Shown here one piece after another: positions 51,132 through 64,000 of a stretch of DNA of 64,000 bases. Within the stretch, counting starts at the first letter, position 1. Each line of letters opens with the position of its first letter. Location: assembly GCF_964355755.1 (NCBI RefSeq), contig NC_092675.1, forward strand, positions 13,469,312 to 13,533,311, written 5' to 3'. The stretch is from Antedon mediterranea. Lineage: Eukaryota > Echinodermata > Crinoidea > Comatulida > Antedonidae. The translations under genes were made by a program, and so were the position numbers. The notes under the pieces are model-generated. The model saw only the letters and a program-made list of their open reading frames with translations, was not told the DNA's origin and made no database searches.

Positions 51132-54100
51132 AGACATTTTAGACCATTTTGTGATTTTCGAAAAAACTTGTTAACATAAAAACACGAAAGTGCTTAGAAT
51201 ATCTTCAAATCGCATTTGGAAACGTTTTAGACCATTTTGTGATTTTCGAAAAAAATTGTTAACATAAAAACACCAAAGTGCTTAGAATCACATTATAAAC
51301 CGTTTTAGACCATTTTGAGCATTTCGATAACAATTTTCACACAAAAACATCAAAGAGCACAAAATAGCTTAATATCGTATTTAAAAATGTTTTAGACCAT
51401 TTTGAGCATTTAGATAAGACTTTTTCACACAAAACACCAAAGTCCTTAGAATAGCTTCAAATCGCATTTGGAGACGTTTTAGACCATTTTGTGATTTTTT
51501 AAAAAACTTGTTAACATAAAAACACCAAAGTGCTTAGAATAGCTTCAAATCACATTTGGAGACGTTTTAGACCATTTTGTGATTTTCGAAAAAACTTTTT
51601 AACATAAAAACACCAAAGTGCTTAGAATAGCTTCAAATCACATTTGGAGACGTTTTAGACCATTTTGTGATTTTTGAAAAAGATTGTTAACATAAAAACA
51701 CCAAAGTGCTTAGAATCACATTATAAACCGTTTTAGACCATTTTGAGCATTTCGATAACAATTTTCACACAAAAACATCAAAGAGCACAAAATAGCTTAA
51801 TATCGTATTTAAAAATGTTTTAGACCATTTTGAGCATTTAGATAAAACTTTTTCACACAAAACACCAAAGTGCTTAGAATAGCTTCAAATCGCATTTGGA
51901 GACGGTTTAGACCATTTTGTGATTTTGAAAAAACTTGTTAACATAAAACACCAAAGTGCTTAGAATAGCTTCAAATCGCATTTGGAGACGTTTTAGACCA
52001 TTTTGTGATTTTCGAAAAAACTTGTTAACATAAAAACACCAAAGTGCTTAGAATAGCTTCAAATCGTATTTGGAGACGTTTTAGACCATTTTGAGATTTT
52101 CGAAAAAACTTGGTTACACAAAAACATCAAAGTGCTTAAAATCACATTATAAACCGTTTTAGACCATTTTGAGCATTTCGATAACACTTTTCACACAAAA
52201 ACATCAAAGAGCACAAAATAGCTTAATATCGTATTTAAAAACGTTTTAGACCATTTTGAGCATTTCGACAAAACTTTTTCACACAAAACACCAAAGTGCT
52301 TAGAATAGCTTCAAATCGCATTTGGAGACGTTTTAGACCAATTTGTGCATTTCAATGAAACTTGATTACACAAAAACATCAAAGTGCTTAAAATCACATT
52401 ATAAACCGTTTTAGACCATTTTGAGCATTTCGATAACACTTTTCACACAAAAACATCAAAGAGCACAAAATAGCTTAATATCGTATTTAAAAACGTTTTA
52501 GACCATTTTGAGCATTTAGACAAAACTTTTTCACACAAAAAACCAAAGTGCTTAGAATAGCTTCAAATCGCAATTGGAGACGTTTTAGACCATTTTGTGC
52601 ATTTCGATGGAACTTGGTTACACAAAAACATCAAAGTGCTTAAAATCACATTATAAATCGTTTTAGACCATTTTGAGCATTTCGACAAAACTTTTTCACA
52701 CAAAATACAAAAGTGCTTAGAATAGCTTCAAATCGCATTTGGAGACGTTTTAGACCATTTTGTGATTTTCGAAAAAACTTTTTAACATAAAAACACCAAA
52801 GTGCTTAGAATAGCTTCAAATCACATTTGGAGACGTTTTAGACCATTTTGTGATTTTCGAAAAAACTTGTTAACATAAAAACACGAAAGTGCTTAGAATA
52901 GCTTCAAATCGCATTTAGAAACGTTTTAGACCATTTTGTGATTTTCGAAAAAAATTGTTAACATAAAAACACCAAAGTGCTTAGAATCACATTATAAACC
53001 GTTTTAGACCATTTTGAGCATTTCGATAACAATTTTCACACAAAAACATCAAAGAGCACAAAATAGCTTAATATCGTATTTAAAAATGTTTTAGACCATT
53101 TTGAGCATTTAGATAAAACTTTTTCACACAAAACACCAAAGTGCTTAGAATAGCTTCAAATCGCATTTGGAGACGTTTTAGACCAATTTGTGATTTTTGA
53201 AAAAACTTGTTAACATAAAAACACCAAAGTGCTTAGAATAGCTTCAAATCACATTTGGAGACGTTTTAGACCATTTTGTGATTTTGAACAAACTTGTTAA
53301 CATAAAAACACCAAAGTGCTTAGAATAGCTTCAAATCGCATTTGGAGACGTTTTAGACCATTTTGTGATTTTCGAAAAAACTTGTTAACATAAAAACACC
53401 AAAGTGCTTAGAATAGCTTCAAATCGTATTTGGAGACGTTTTAGACCATTTTGAGATTTTCGAAAAAACTTGGTTACACAAAAACATCAAAGTGCTTAAA
53501 ATCACATTATAAACCGTTTTAGACCATTTTGAGCATTTCGATAACACTTTTCACACAAAAACATCAAAGAGCACAAAATAGCTTAATATCGTATTTAAAA
53601 ACGTTTTAGACCATTTTGAGCATTTCGACAAAACTTTTTCACACAAAACACCAAAGTGCTTAGAATAGCTTCAAATCGCATTTGGAGACGTTTTAGACCA
53701 ATTTGTGCATTTCGATGAAACTTGATTACACAAAAACATCAAAGTGCTTAAAATCACATTATAAACCGTTTTAGACCATTTTGAGCATTTCGATAACACT
53801 TTTCACACAAAAACATCAAAGAGCACAAAATAGCTTAATATCGTATTTAAAAACGTTTTAGACCATTTTGAGCATTTAGACAAAACTTTTTCACACAAAA
53901 CACCAAAGTGCTTAGAATAGCTTCAAATCGCATTTGGAGACGTTTTAGACCATTTTGTGCATTTCGATGAAACTTGGTTACACAAAAACATCAAAGTGCT
54001 TAAAATCACATTATAAATCGTTTTAGACCATTTTGAGCATTTCGACAAAACTTTTTCACACAAAATACCAAAGTGCTTAGAATAGCTTCAAATCGCATTT

Positions 54101-54276
54101 CGAGACGTTCTAGACCATTTTGTGATTTTCGAAAAAACTTTTTAACATAAAAACACCAAAGTGCTTAGAATAGCTTCAAATCACATTTGGAGACATTTTA
54201 GACCATTTTGTGATTTTCGAAAAAACTTGTTAACATAAAAACACGAAAGTGCTTAGAATAGCTTCAAATCGCATTT
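51132..54276. repeat. Segmental duplication of satellite, copy 2 (offset 31531 bp)
   Basis: Partner of 19601-22745. Past about 54276 the two regions have different monomers, this one continuing with catttgaagacg and a caatttgtgattttt A monomer. Sequence to the left, 49.1-51.1 kb, corresponds to 17.7-19.5 kb but has one A monomer fewer at two places and a full C-A-B-C stretch where the other has a deletion. Confidence 0.87.
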
Positions 54277-56201
54277 GAAGACGTTTTAGACCAATTTGTG
54301 ATTTTTGAAAAAACTTGTTAACATAAAAACACCAAAGTGCTTAGAATAGCTTCAAATCACATTTGGAGACGTTTTAGCCCATTTTGTGATTTTGAACAAA
54401 CTTGTTAACATAAAAACACCAAAGTGCTTAGAATAGCTTCAAATCGCATTTGGAGACGTCTTAGACCATTTTGTGATTTTCGAAAAAACTTGTTAACATA
54501 AAAACACCAAAGTGCTTAAAATCACATTATAAACCGTTTTAGACCATTTTGAGTATTTCGATAACACTTTTCACACAAAAACATCAAAGAGCACAAAATA
54601 GCTTAATATCGTATTTAAAAACGTTTTAGACCATTTTGAGCATTTCGACAAAACTTTTTCACACAAAACACCAAAGTGCTTAGAATAGCTTCAAATCGCA
54701 TTTGGAGACGTTTTAGACCAATTTGTGCATTTCGATGAAACTTGATTACACAAAAACATCAAAGTGCTTAAAATCACATTATAAACCGTTTTAGACCATT
54801 TTGAGCATTTCGATAACACTTTTCACACAAAAACATCAAAGAGCACAAAATAGCTTAATATCGTATTTAAAAACGTTTTAGACCATTTTGAGCATTTAGA
54901 CAAAACTTTTTCACACAAAACACCAAAGTGCTTAGAATAGCTTCAAATCGCATTTGGAGACGTTTTAGACCATTTTGTGCATTTCGATGAAACTTGGTTA
55001 CACAAAAACATCAAAGTGCTTAAAATCACATTATAAATCGTTTTAGACCATTTTGAGCATTTCGACAAAACTTTTTCACACAAAATACCAAAGTGCTTAG
55101 AATAGCTTCAAATCGCATTTCGAGACGTTTTAGACCATTTTGTGATTTTCGAAAAAACTTTTTAACATAAAAACACCAAAGTGCTTAGAATAGCTTCAAA
55201 TCACATTTGGAGACATTTTAGACCATTTTGTGATTTTCGAAAAAACTTGTTAACATAAAAACACGAAAGTGCTTAGAATAGCTTCAAATCGCATTTGGAA
55301 ACGTTTTAGACCATTTTGTGATTTTCGAAAAAAATTGTTAACATAAAAACACCAAAGTGCTTAGAATCACATTATAAACCGTTTTAGACCATTTTGAGCA
55401 TTTCGATAACAATTTTCACACAAAAACATCAAAGAGCACAAAATAGCTTAATATCGTATTTAAAAATGTTTTAGACCATTTTGAGCATTTAGATAAAACT
55501 TTTTCACACAAAACACCAAAGTGCTTAGAATAGCTTCAAATCGCATTTGGAAACGTTTTAGACCATTTTGTGATTTTCGAAAAAAATTGTTAACATAAAA
55601 ACACCAAAGTGCTTAGAATCACATTATAAACCGTTTTAGACCAATTTGAGCATTTCGATAACAATTTTCACACAAAAACATCAAAGAGCACAAAATAGCT
55701 TAATATCGTATTTAAAAATGTTTTAGACCATTTTGAGCATTTAGATAAAACTTTTTCACACAAAACACCAAAGTGCTTAGAATAGCTTCAAATCGCATTT
55801 GGAGACGTTTTAGACCATTTTGTGATTTTTGAAAAAAACTTGTTAACATAAAAACACCAAAGTGCTTAGAATAGCTTCAAATCGCATTTGGAGACGTTTT
55901 AGACCATTTTGTGATTTTCGAAAAAACTTTTTAACATAAAAACACCAAAGTGCTTAGAATAGCTTCAAATCACATTTGGAGACGTTTTAGACCATTTTGT
56001 GATTTTTGAAAAAACTTGTTAACATAAAAACACGAAAGTGCTTAGAATAGCTTCAAATCGCATTTGGAAACGTTTTAGACCATTTTGTGATTTTCGAAAA
56101 AGATTGTTAACATAAAAACACCAAAGTGTTTAGAATAGCTTCAAATCGCATTTGGAGACGGTTTAGACCATTTTGTGATTTTGAAAAAACTTGTTAACAT
56201 A

Positions 56202-59200
56202 AAAACACCAAAGTGCTTAGAATAGCTTCAAATCGCATTTGGAGACGTTTTAGACCATTTTGTGATTTTCGAAAAAACTTGTTAACATAAAAACACCAAA
56301 GTGCTTAGAATAGCTTCAAATCGTATTTGGAGACGTTTTAGACCATTTTGAGATTTTCGAAAAAACTTGGTTACACAAAAACATCAAAGTGCTTAAAATC
56401 ACATTATAAACCGTTTTAGACCATTTTGAGCATTTCGATAACACTTTTCACACAAAAACATCAAAGAGCACAAAATAGCTTAATATCGTATTTAAAAACG
56501 TTTTAGACCATTTTGAGCATTTCGACAAAACTTTTTCACACAAAACACCAAAGTGCTTAGAATAGCTTCAAATCGCAATTGGAGACGTTTTAGACCAATT
56601 TGTGCATTTCGATGAAACTTGATTACACAAAAACATCAAAGTGCTTAAAATCACATTATAAACCGTTTTAGACCATTTTGAGCATTTCGATAACACTTTT
56701 CACACAAAAACATCAAAGAGCACAAAATAGCTTAATATCGTATTTAAAAATGTTTTAGACCATTTTGAGCATTTAGATAAAACTTTTTCACACAAAACAC
56801 CAAAGTGCTTAGAATAGCTTCAAATCGCATTTGGAGACGTTTTAGACCATTTTGTGATTTTTGAAAAAACTTGTTAACATAAAAACACCAAAGTGCTTAG
56901 AATAGCTTCAAATCACATTTGGAGACGTTTTAGACCATTTTGTGATTTTCGAAAAAACTTGTTAACATAAAAACACGAAAGTGCTTAGAATAGCTTCAAA
57001 TCGCATTTGGAAACGTTTTAGACCATTTTGTGATTTTCGAAAAAACTTGTTAACATAAAAACACGAAAGTGCTTAGAATAGCTTCAAATCGCATTTGGAG
57101 ACGTTTTAGACCATTTTGTGATTTTCGAAAAAACTTGTTAACATAAAAACACGAAAGTGCTTAGAATAGCTTCAAATCACATTTGGAGACGTTTTAGACC
57201 ATTTTGTGATTTTTGAAAAAACTTGTTAACATAAAAACACGAAAGTGCTTAGAATAGCTTCAAATCGCATTTGGAAACGTTTTAGACCAATTTGTGCATT
57301 TCGATGAAACTTGATTACACAAAAACATCAAAGTGCTTAAAATCACATTATAAACCGTTTTAGACCATTTTGAGCATTTCGATAACACTTTTCACACAAA
57401 AACATTAAAGAGCACAAAATAGCTTAATATCGTATTTAAAAACGTTTTAGACCATTTTGAGCATTTAGACAAAACTTTTTCACACAAAACACCAAAGTGC
57501 TTAGAATAGCTTCAAATCGCATTTGGAGACGTTTTAGACCATTTTGTGCATTTCGATGAAACTTGGTTACACAAAAACATCAAAGTGCTTAAAATCACAT
57601 TATAAATCGTTTTAGACCATTTTGAGCATTTCGACAAAACTTTTTCACACAAAATACCAAAGTGCTTAGAATAGCTTCAAATCGCATTTCGAGACGTTTT
57701 AGACCATTTTGTGATTTTCGAAAAAACTTTTTAACATAAAAACACCAAAGTGCTTAGAATAGCTTCAAATCACATTTGGAGACATTTTAGACCATTTTGT
57801 GATTTTCAAAAAAACTTGTTAACATAAAAACACGAAAGTTCTTAGAATAACTTCAAATCGCATTTGGAAACGTTTTAGACCATTTTGTGATTTTCGAAAA
57901 AAATTGTTAACATAAAAACACCAAAGTGCTTAGAATCACATTATAAACCGTTTTAGACCATTTTGAGCATTTCGATAACAATTTTCACACAAAAACATCA
58001 AAGAGCACAAAATAGCTTAATATCGTATTTAAAAATGTTTTAGACCATTTTGAGCATTTAGATAAAACTTTTTCACACAAAACACCAAAGTGCTTAGAAT
58101 AGCTTCAAATCGCATTTCGAGACGTTTTAGACCATTTTGTGATTTTTGAAAAAACTTGTTAACATAAAAACACCAAAGTGCTTAGAATAGCTTCAAATCA
58201 CATTTTGATACGTTTTAGCCCATTTTGTGATTTTCGAAAAAACATGTTAACATAAAAACACGAAAGTGCTTAGAATAGCTTCAAATCACATTTGGAGACG
58301 TTTTAGACCATTTTGTGATTTTTGAAAAAACTTGTTAACATAAAAACACGAAAGTGCTTAGAATAGCTTCAAATCGCATTTGGAAACGTTTTAGACCATT
58401 TTGTGATTTTCGAAAAAGATTGTTAACATAAAAACACCAAAGTGCTTAGAATCACATTATAAACCGTTTTAGACCATTTTGAGCATTTCGATAACAATTT
58501 TCACACAAAAACATCAAAGAGCACAAAATAGCTTAATATCGTATTTAAAAATGTTTTAGACCATTTTGAGCATTTAGATAAAACTTTTTCACACAAAACA
58601 CCAAAGTGCTTAGAATAGCTTCAAATCGCATTTGGAGACGGTTTAGACCATTTTGTGATTTTGAAAAAACTTGTTAACATAAAAACACCAAAGTGCTTAG
58701 AATAGCTTCAAATCGCATTTGGAGACGTTTTAGACCATTTTGTGATTTTCGAAAAAACTTGTTAACATAAAAACACCAAAGTGCTTAGAATAGCTTCAAA
58801 TCGTATTTGGAGACGTTTTAGACCATTTTGAGATTTTCGAAAAAACTTGGTTACACAAAAACATCAAAGTGCTTAAAATCACATTATAAACCGTTTTAGA
58901 CCATTTTGAGCATTTCGATAACACTTTTCACACAAAAACATCAAAGAGCACAAAATAGCTTAATATCGTATTTAAAAACGTTTTAGACCATTTTGAGCAT
59001 TTCGACAAAACTTTTTCACACAAAACACCAAAGTGCTTAGAATAGCTTCAAATCGCATTTGGAGACGTTTTAGACCAATTTGTGATTTTTGAAAAAACTT
59101 GTTAACATAAAAACACCAAAGTGCTTAGAATAGCTTCAAATCACATTTGGAGACGTTTTAGACCATTTTGTGATTTTCGAAAAAACTTGTTAACATAAAA

Positions 59201-62200
59201 ACACGAAAGTGCTTAGAATAGCTTCAAATCGCATTTGGAGACGTTTTAGAACATTTTGTGTTTTTCGAAAAAAACTGTTAACATAAAAACACCAAAGTGC
59301 TTAGAATAGCTTCAAATCGCATTTGGAGACGTTTTAGACCATTTTGTGATTTTTGAAAAAACTTGTTAACATAAAAACACCAAAGTGCTTAGAATAGCTT
59401 CAAATCACATTTGGAGACGTTTTAGACCATTTTGTGATTTTCGAAAAAACTTGTTAACATAAAAACACGAAAGTGCTTAGAATAGCTTCAAATCGCATTT
59501 GGAAACGTTTTAGACCATTTTGTGATTTTCGAAAAAACTTGTTAACATAAAAACACCAAAGTGTTTAGAATAGCTTCAAATCGCATTTGGAGACGTTTTA
59601 GACCAATTTGTGATTTTCGAAAAAACTTATCAACATAAAAACACCAAAGTGCTTAGAATAGCTTCAAATCGCATTTGGAGACGGTTTAGACCATTTTGTG
59701 ATTTTGAAAAAACTTGTTAACATAAAAACACCAAAGTGCTTAGAATAGCTTCAAATCGCATTTGGAGACGTTTTAGACCATTTTGTGATTTTCGAAAAAA
59801 CTTGTTAACATAAAAACACCAAAGTGCTTAGAATAGCTTCAAATCGTATTTGGAGACGTTTTAGACCATTTTGAGATTTTCGAAAAAACTTGGTTACACA
59901 AAAACATCAAAGTGCTTAAAATCACATTATAAACCGTTTTAGACCATTTTGAACATTTCGATAACACTTTTCACACAAAAACATCAAAGAGCACAAAATA
60001 GCTTAATATCGTATTTAAAAACGTTTTGGACCATTTTGAGCATTTCGACAAAACTTTTTCACACAAAACACCAAAGTGCTTAGAATAGCTTCAAATCGCA
60101 TTTGGAGACGTTTTAGACCAATTTGTGCATTTCGATGAAACTTGATTACACAAAAACATCAACGTGCTTAAAATCACATTATAAACCGTTTTAGACCATT
60201 TTGAGCATTTCGATAACACTTTTCACACAAAAACATCAAAGAGCACAAAATAGCTTAATATCGTATTTAAAAACGTTTTAGACCATTTTGAGCCTTTAGA
60301 CAAAACTTTTTCACACAAAACACCAAAGTGCTTAGAATAGCTTCAAATCGCATTTGGAGACGTTTTAGACCATTTTGTGCATTTCGATGAAACTTGGTTA
60401 CACAAAAACATCAAAGTGCTTAAAATCACATTATAAATCGTTTTAGACCATTTTGAGGATTTCGACAAAACTTTTTCACACCAAATACCAAAGGGCTTAG
60501 AATAGCTTCAAATCGCATTTGGAGACGTTTTAGACCATTTTGTGATTTTCGAAAAAACTTTTTAACATAAAAACACCAAAGTGCTTAGAATAGCTTCAAA
60601 TCACATTTGGAGACGTTTTAGACCATTTTGTGATTTTCGAAAAAACTTGTTAACATAAAAACACGAAAGTGCTTAGAATAGCTTCAAATCGCAATTGGAA
60701 ACGTTTTAGACCATTTTGTGATTTTCGAAAAAAATTGTTAACATAAAAACACCAAAGTGCTTAGAATCACATTATAAACCGTTTTAGACCATTTTGAGCA
60801 TTTCGATAACAATTTTCACACAAAAACATCAAAGAGCACAAAATAGCTTAATATCGTATTTAAAAATGTTTTAGACCATTTTGAGCATTTAGATAAAACT
60901 TTTTCACACAAAACACCAAAGTGCTTAGAATAGCTTCAAATCGCATTTGGAGACGTTTTAGACCATTTTGTGATTTTTGAAAAAACTTGTTAACATAAAA
61001 ACACCAAAGTGTTTAGAATAGCTTCAAATCGCATTTGGAGACGTTTTAGACCAATTTGTGATTTTCGAAAAAACTTATCAACATAAAAACACCAAAGGGT
61101 TTAGAATAGCTTCAAATCGCATTTGGAGACGTTTTAGACCATTTTGTGATTTTGAAAAAACTTGTTAACATAAAAACACCAAAGTGCTTAGAATAGCTTC
61201 AAATCGCATTTGGAGACGTTTTAGACCATTTTGTGATTTTCGAAAAAACTTGTTAACATAAAAACACCAAAGTGCTTAGAATAGCTTCAAATCGTATTTG
61301 GAGACGTTTTAGACCATTTTGAGATTTTCGAAAAAACTTGGTTACACAAAAACATCAAAGTGCTTAAAATCACATTATAAACCGTTTTAGACCATTTTGA
61401 GTATTTCGATAACACTTTTCACACAAAAACATCAAAGAGCACAAAATAGCTTAATATCGTATTTAAAAACGTTTTAGACCATTTTGAGCATTTCGACAAA
61501 ACTTTTTCACACAAAACACCAAAGTGCTTAGAATAGCTTCAAATCGCATTTGGAGACGTTTTAGACCAATTTGTGCATTTCGATGAAACTTGATTACACA
61601 AAAACATCAAAGTGCTTAAAATCACATTATAAACCGTTTTAGACCATTTTGAGCATTTCGATAACACTTTTCACACAAAAACATCAAAGAGCACAAAATA
61701 GCTTAATATCGTATTTAAAAACGTTTTAGACCATTTTGAGCATTTAGACAAAACTTTTTCACACAAAACACCAAAGTGCTTAGAAAAGCTTCAAATCGCA
61801 TTTGGAGACGTTTTAGACCATTTTGTGCATTTCGATGGAACTTGGTTACACAAAAACATCAAAGTGCTTAAAATCACATTATAAATCGTTTTAGACCATT
61901 TTGAGCATTTCGACAAAACTTTTTCACACAAAATACAAAAGTGCTTAGAATAGCTTCAAATCGCATTTGGAGACGTTTTAGACCATTTTGTGATTTTCGA
62001 AAAAACTTTTTAACATAAAAACACCAAAGTGCTTAGAATAGCTTCAAATCACATTTGGAGACGTTTTAGACCATTTTGTGATTTTCGAAAAAACTTGTTA
62101 ACATAAAAACACGAAAGTGCATAGAATAGCTTCAAATCGCATTTGGAAACGTTTTAGACCATTTTGTGATTTTCGAAAAAAATTGTTAACATAAAAACAC

Positions 62201-64000
62201 CAAAGTGCTTAGAATCACATTATAAACCGTTTTAGACCATTTTGAGCATTTCGATAACAATTTTCACACAAAAACATCAAAGAGCACAAATTAGCTTAAT
62301 ATCGTATTTAAAAATGTTTTAGACCATTTTGAGCATTTAGATAAAACTTTTTCACACAAAACACCAAAGTGCTTAGAATAGCTTCAAATCGCATTTGGAG
62401 ACGTTTTAGACCATTTTGTGATTTTTGAAAAAACTTGTTAACATAAAAACACCAAAGTGCTTAGAATAGCTTCAAATCACATTTGGAGACGTTTTAGACC
62501 ATTTTGTGATTTTCGAAAAAACTTGTTAACATAAAAACACGAAAGTGCTTAGAATAGCTTCAAATCGCATTTGGAAACGTTTTAGACCATTTTGTGATTT
62601 TCGAAAAAACTTGTTAACATAAAAACACGAAAGTGCTTAGAATAGCTTCAAATCGCATTTGGAGACGTTTTAGACCATTTTGTGATTTTCGAAAAAACTT
62701 GTTAACATAAAAACACGAAAGTGCTTAGAATAGCTTCAAATCACATTTGGAGACGTTTTAGACCATTTTGTGATTTTTGAAAAAACTTGTTAACATAAAA
62801 ACACGAAAGTGCTTAGAAAAACTTCAAATCGCATTTGGAAACGTTTTAGACCAATTTGTGCATTTCGATGAAACTTGATTACACAAAAACATCAAAGTGC
62901 TTAAAATCACATTATAAACCGTTTTAGACCATTTTGAGCATTTCGATAACACTTTTCACACAAAAACATTAAAGAGCACAAAATAGCTTAATATCGTATT
63001 TAAAAACGTTTTAGACCATTTTGAGCATTTAGACAAAACTTTTTCACACAAAACACCAAAGTGCTTAGAATAGCTTCAAATCGCATTTGGAGACGTTTTA
63101 GACCATTTTGTGCATTTCGATGAAACTTGGTTACACAAAAACATCAAAGTGCTTAAAATCACATTATAAATCGTTTTAGACCATTTTGAGCATTTCGACA
63201 AAACTTTTTCACACAAAATACCAAAGTGCTTAGAATAGCTTCAAATCGCATTTCGAGACGTTTTAGACCATTTTGTGATTTTCGAAAAAACTTTTTAACA
63301 TAAAAACACCAAAGTGCTTAGAATAGCTTCAAATCACATTTGGAGACATTTTAGACCATTTTGTGATTTTCAAAAAAACTTGTTAACATAAAAACACGAA
63401 AGTTCTTAGAATAGCTTCAAATCGCATTTGGAAACGTTTTAGACCATTTTGTGATTTTCGAAAAAAATTGTTAACATAAAAACACCAAAGTGCTTAGAAT
63501 CACATTATAAACCGTTTTAGACCATTTTGAGCATTTCGATAACAATTTTCACACAAAAACATCAAAGAGCACAAAATAGCTTAATATCGTATTTAAAAAT
63601 GTTTTAGACCATTTTGAGCATTTAGATAAAACTTTTTCACACAAAACACCAAAGTGCTTAGAATAGCTTCAAATCGCATTTGGAGACGTTTTAGACCATT
63701 TTGTGATTTTTGAAAAAACTTGTTAACATAAAAACACCAAAGTGCTTAGAATAGCTTCAAATCACATTTTGATACGTTTTAGCCCATTTTGTGATTTTCG
63801 AAAAAACTTGTTAACATAAAAACACGAAAGTGCTTAGAATAGCTTCAAATCACATTTGGAGACGTTTTAGACCATTTTGTGATTTTTGAAAAAACTTGTT
63901 AACATAAAAACACGAAAGTGCTTAGAATAGCTTCAAATCGCATTTGGAAACGTTTTAGACCATTTTGTGATTTTCGAAAAAGATTGTTAACATAAAAACA
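56202..64000. repeat. Segmental duplication of satellite, copy 2 (cut by window end)
   Basis: Partner of 40236-48035. It runs to the last base of the window without diverging, so the full duplicated length is not known. Differences seen include cgcaatt against cgcattt near 56576, agaataac against agaatagc near 57847, and agaatagc against agaatacc near 60085. Confidence 0.9.

Larger units (their letters stand above)
19601..64000. repeat. Satellite array, right segment (over 44 kb)
   Basis: Uninterrupted satellite to the end of the window, made of 88-bp A, 77-bp B and 87-bp C monomers in the same orientation throughout. I see no transposon, gene or unique sequence in it. Variants mark larger repeat units: gatacgttttagccca in an A monomer (24624, 42241, 47806, 58207, 63771), cattaaagagcac in C (7 sites from 23053 to 62968), and accagtttgagc in B (27614, 29462, 31221). 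These markers recur at fixed spacings, which defines the nested higher-order repeats listed separately. Monomer order is not strictly periodic over the whole segment; blocks are mosaics of each other. Confidence 0.97.

Noticed and set aside
1-64000. CRISPR array
   Set aside because: The repeats are head-to-tail with no unique spacers, the unit is 77-88 bp, there are no cas genes and the context is an animal genome.
1-64000. CENP-B box in the satellite
   Set aside because: The monomers are AT-rich and I find no sequence with the TTCG...A..CGGG pattern; the ttcga in the monomers lacks the CGGG half.

Overview
This window is almost entirely tandemly repeated satellite DNA from an animal genome, interrupted by one complete LTR retrotransposon and one 100-base assembly gap. 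The retrotransposon is a BEL/Pao element, a group known from metazoans. Together with the very long AT-rich satellite and the lack of any compact bacterial-type gene, this points to an animal, probably an invertebrate or a lower vertebrate. I cannot name the species. I see no host protein-coding gene, rRNA, tRNA or CRISPR array.

Layout: 1-9255 satellite; 9256-16368 BEL/Pao element (491-bp LTRs at 9256-9746 and 15878-16368, flanked by the 5-bp target duplication tcgta); 16369-19500 satellite; 19501-19600 run of N; 19601-64000 satellite. The array runs off both ends, so its true length exceeds the window.

The satellite is built from related monomers of three main lengths: type A, 88 bp; type B, 77 bp; type C, 87 bp. 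All share a core reading gttttagaccattttg. B and C usually sit together as a 164-bp pair between runs of A. On top of this lie several layers of longer periodicity. There is a 1331-bp tandem unit (34.1-37.2 kb), an 1848-bp unit (26.4-30.0 kb) and an 857-bp unit (22.7-24.2 kb). A 2.5-kb block recurs 5565 bp apart (40.7-48.8 kb). A block of at least 7.8 kb is duplicated almost exactly at an offset of 15966 bp (40.2-48.0 kb and 56.2-64.0 kb). Another block is duplicated at an offset of 31531 bp (19.6-22.7 kb and 51.1-54.3 kb). These patterns fit repeated unequal exchange and segmental amplification, as in centromeric or pericentromeric arrays, but location on the chromosome cannot be read from the sequence.

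The BEL/Pao element has one uninterrupted 2011-codon ORF encoding Gag (coiled coil, DUF1759-like capsid region, zinc knuckles), aspartic protease, reverse transcriptase, RNase H, integrase and a C-terminal DUF5641-like domain. All catalytic residues I looked for are present. The LTRs look identical by eye. Joining the two flanks after removing one TSD copy restores a normal satellite monomer. It is therefore a young, structurally complete insertion. Two oddities stand out: the ORF's first ATG lies inside the 5' LTR, and no ordinary TGG-type primer binding site follows the LTR.
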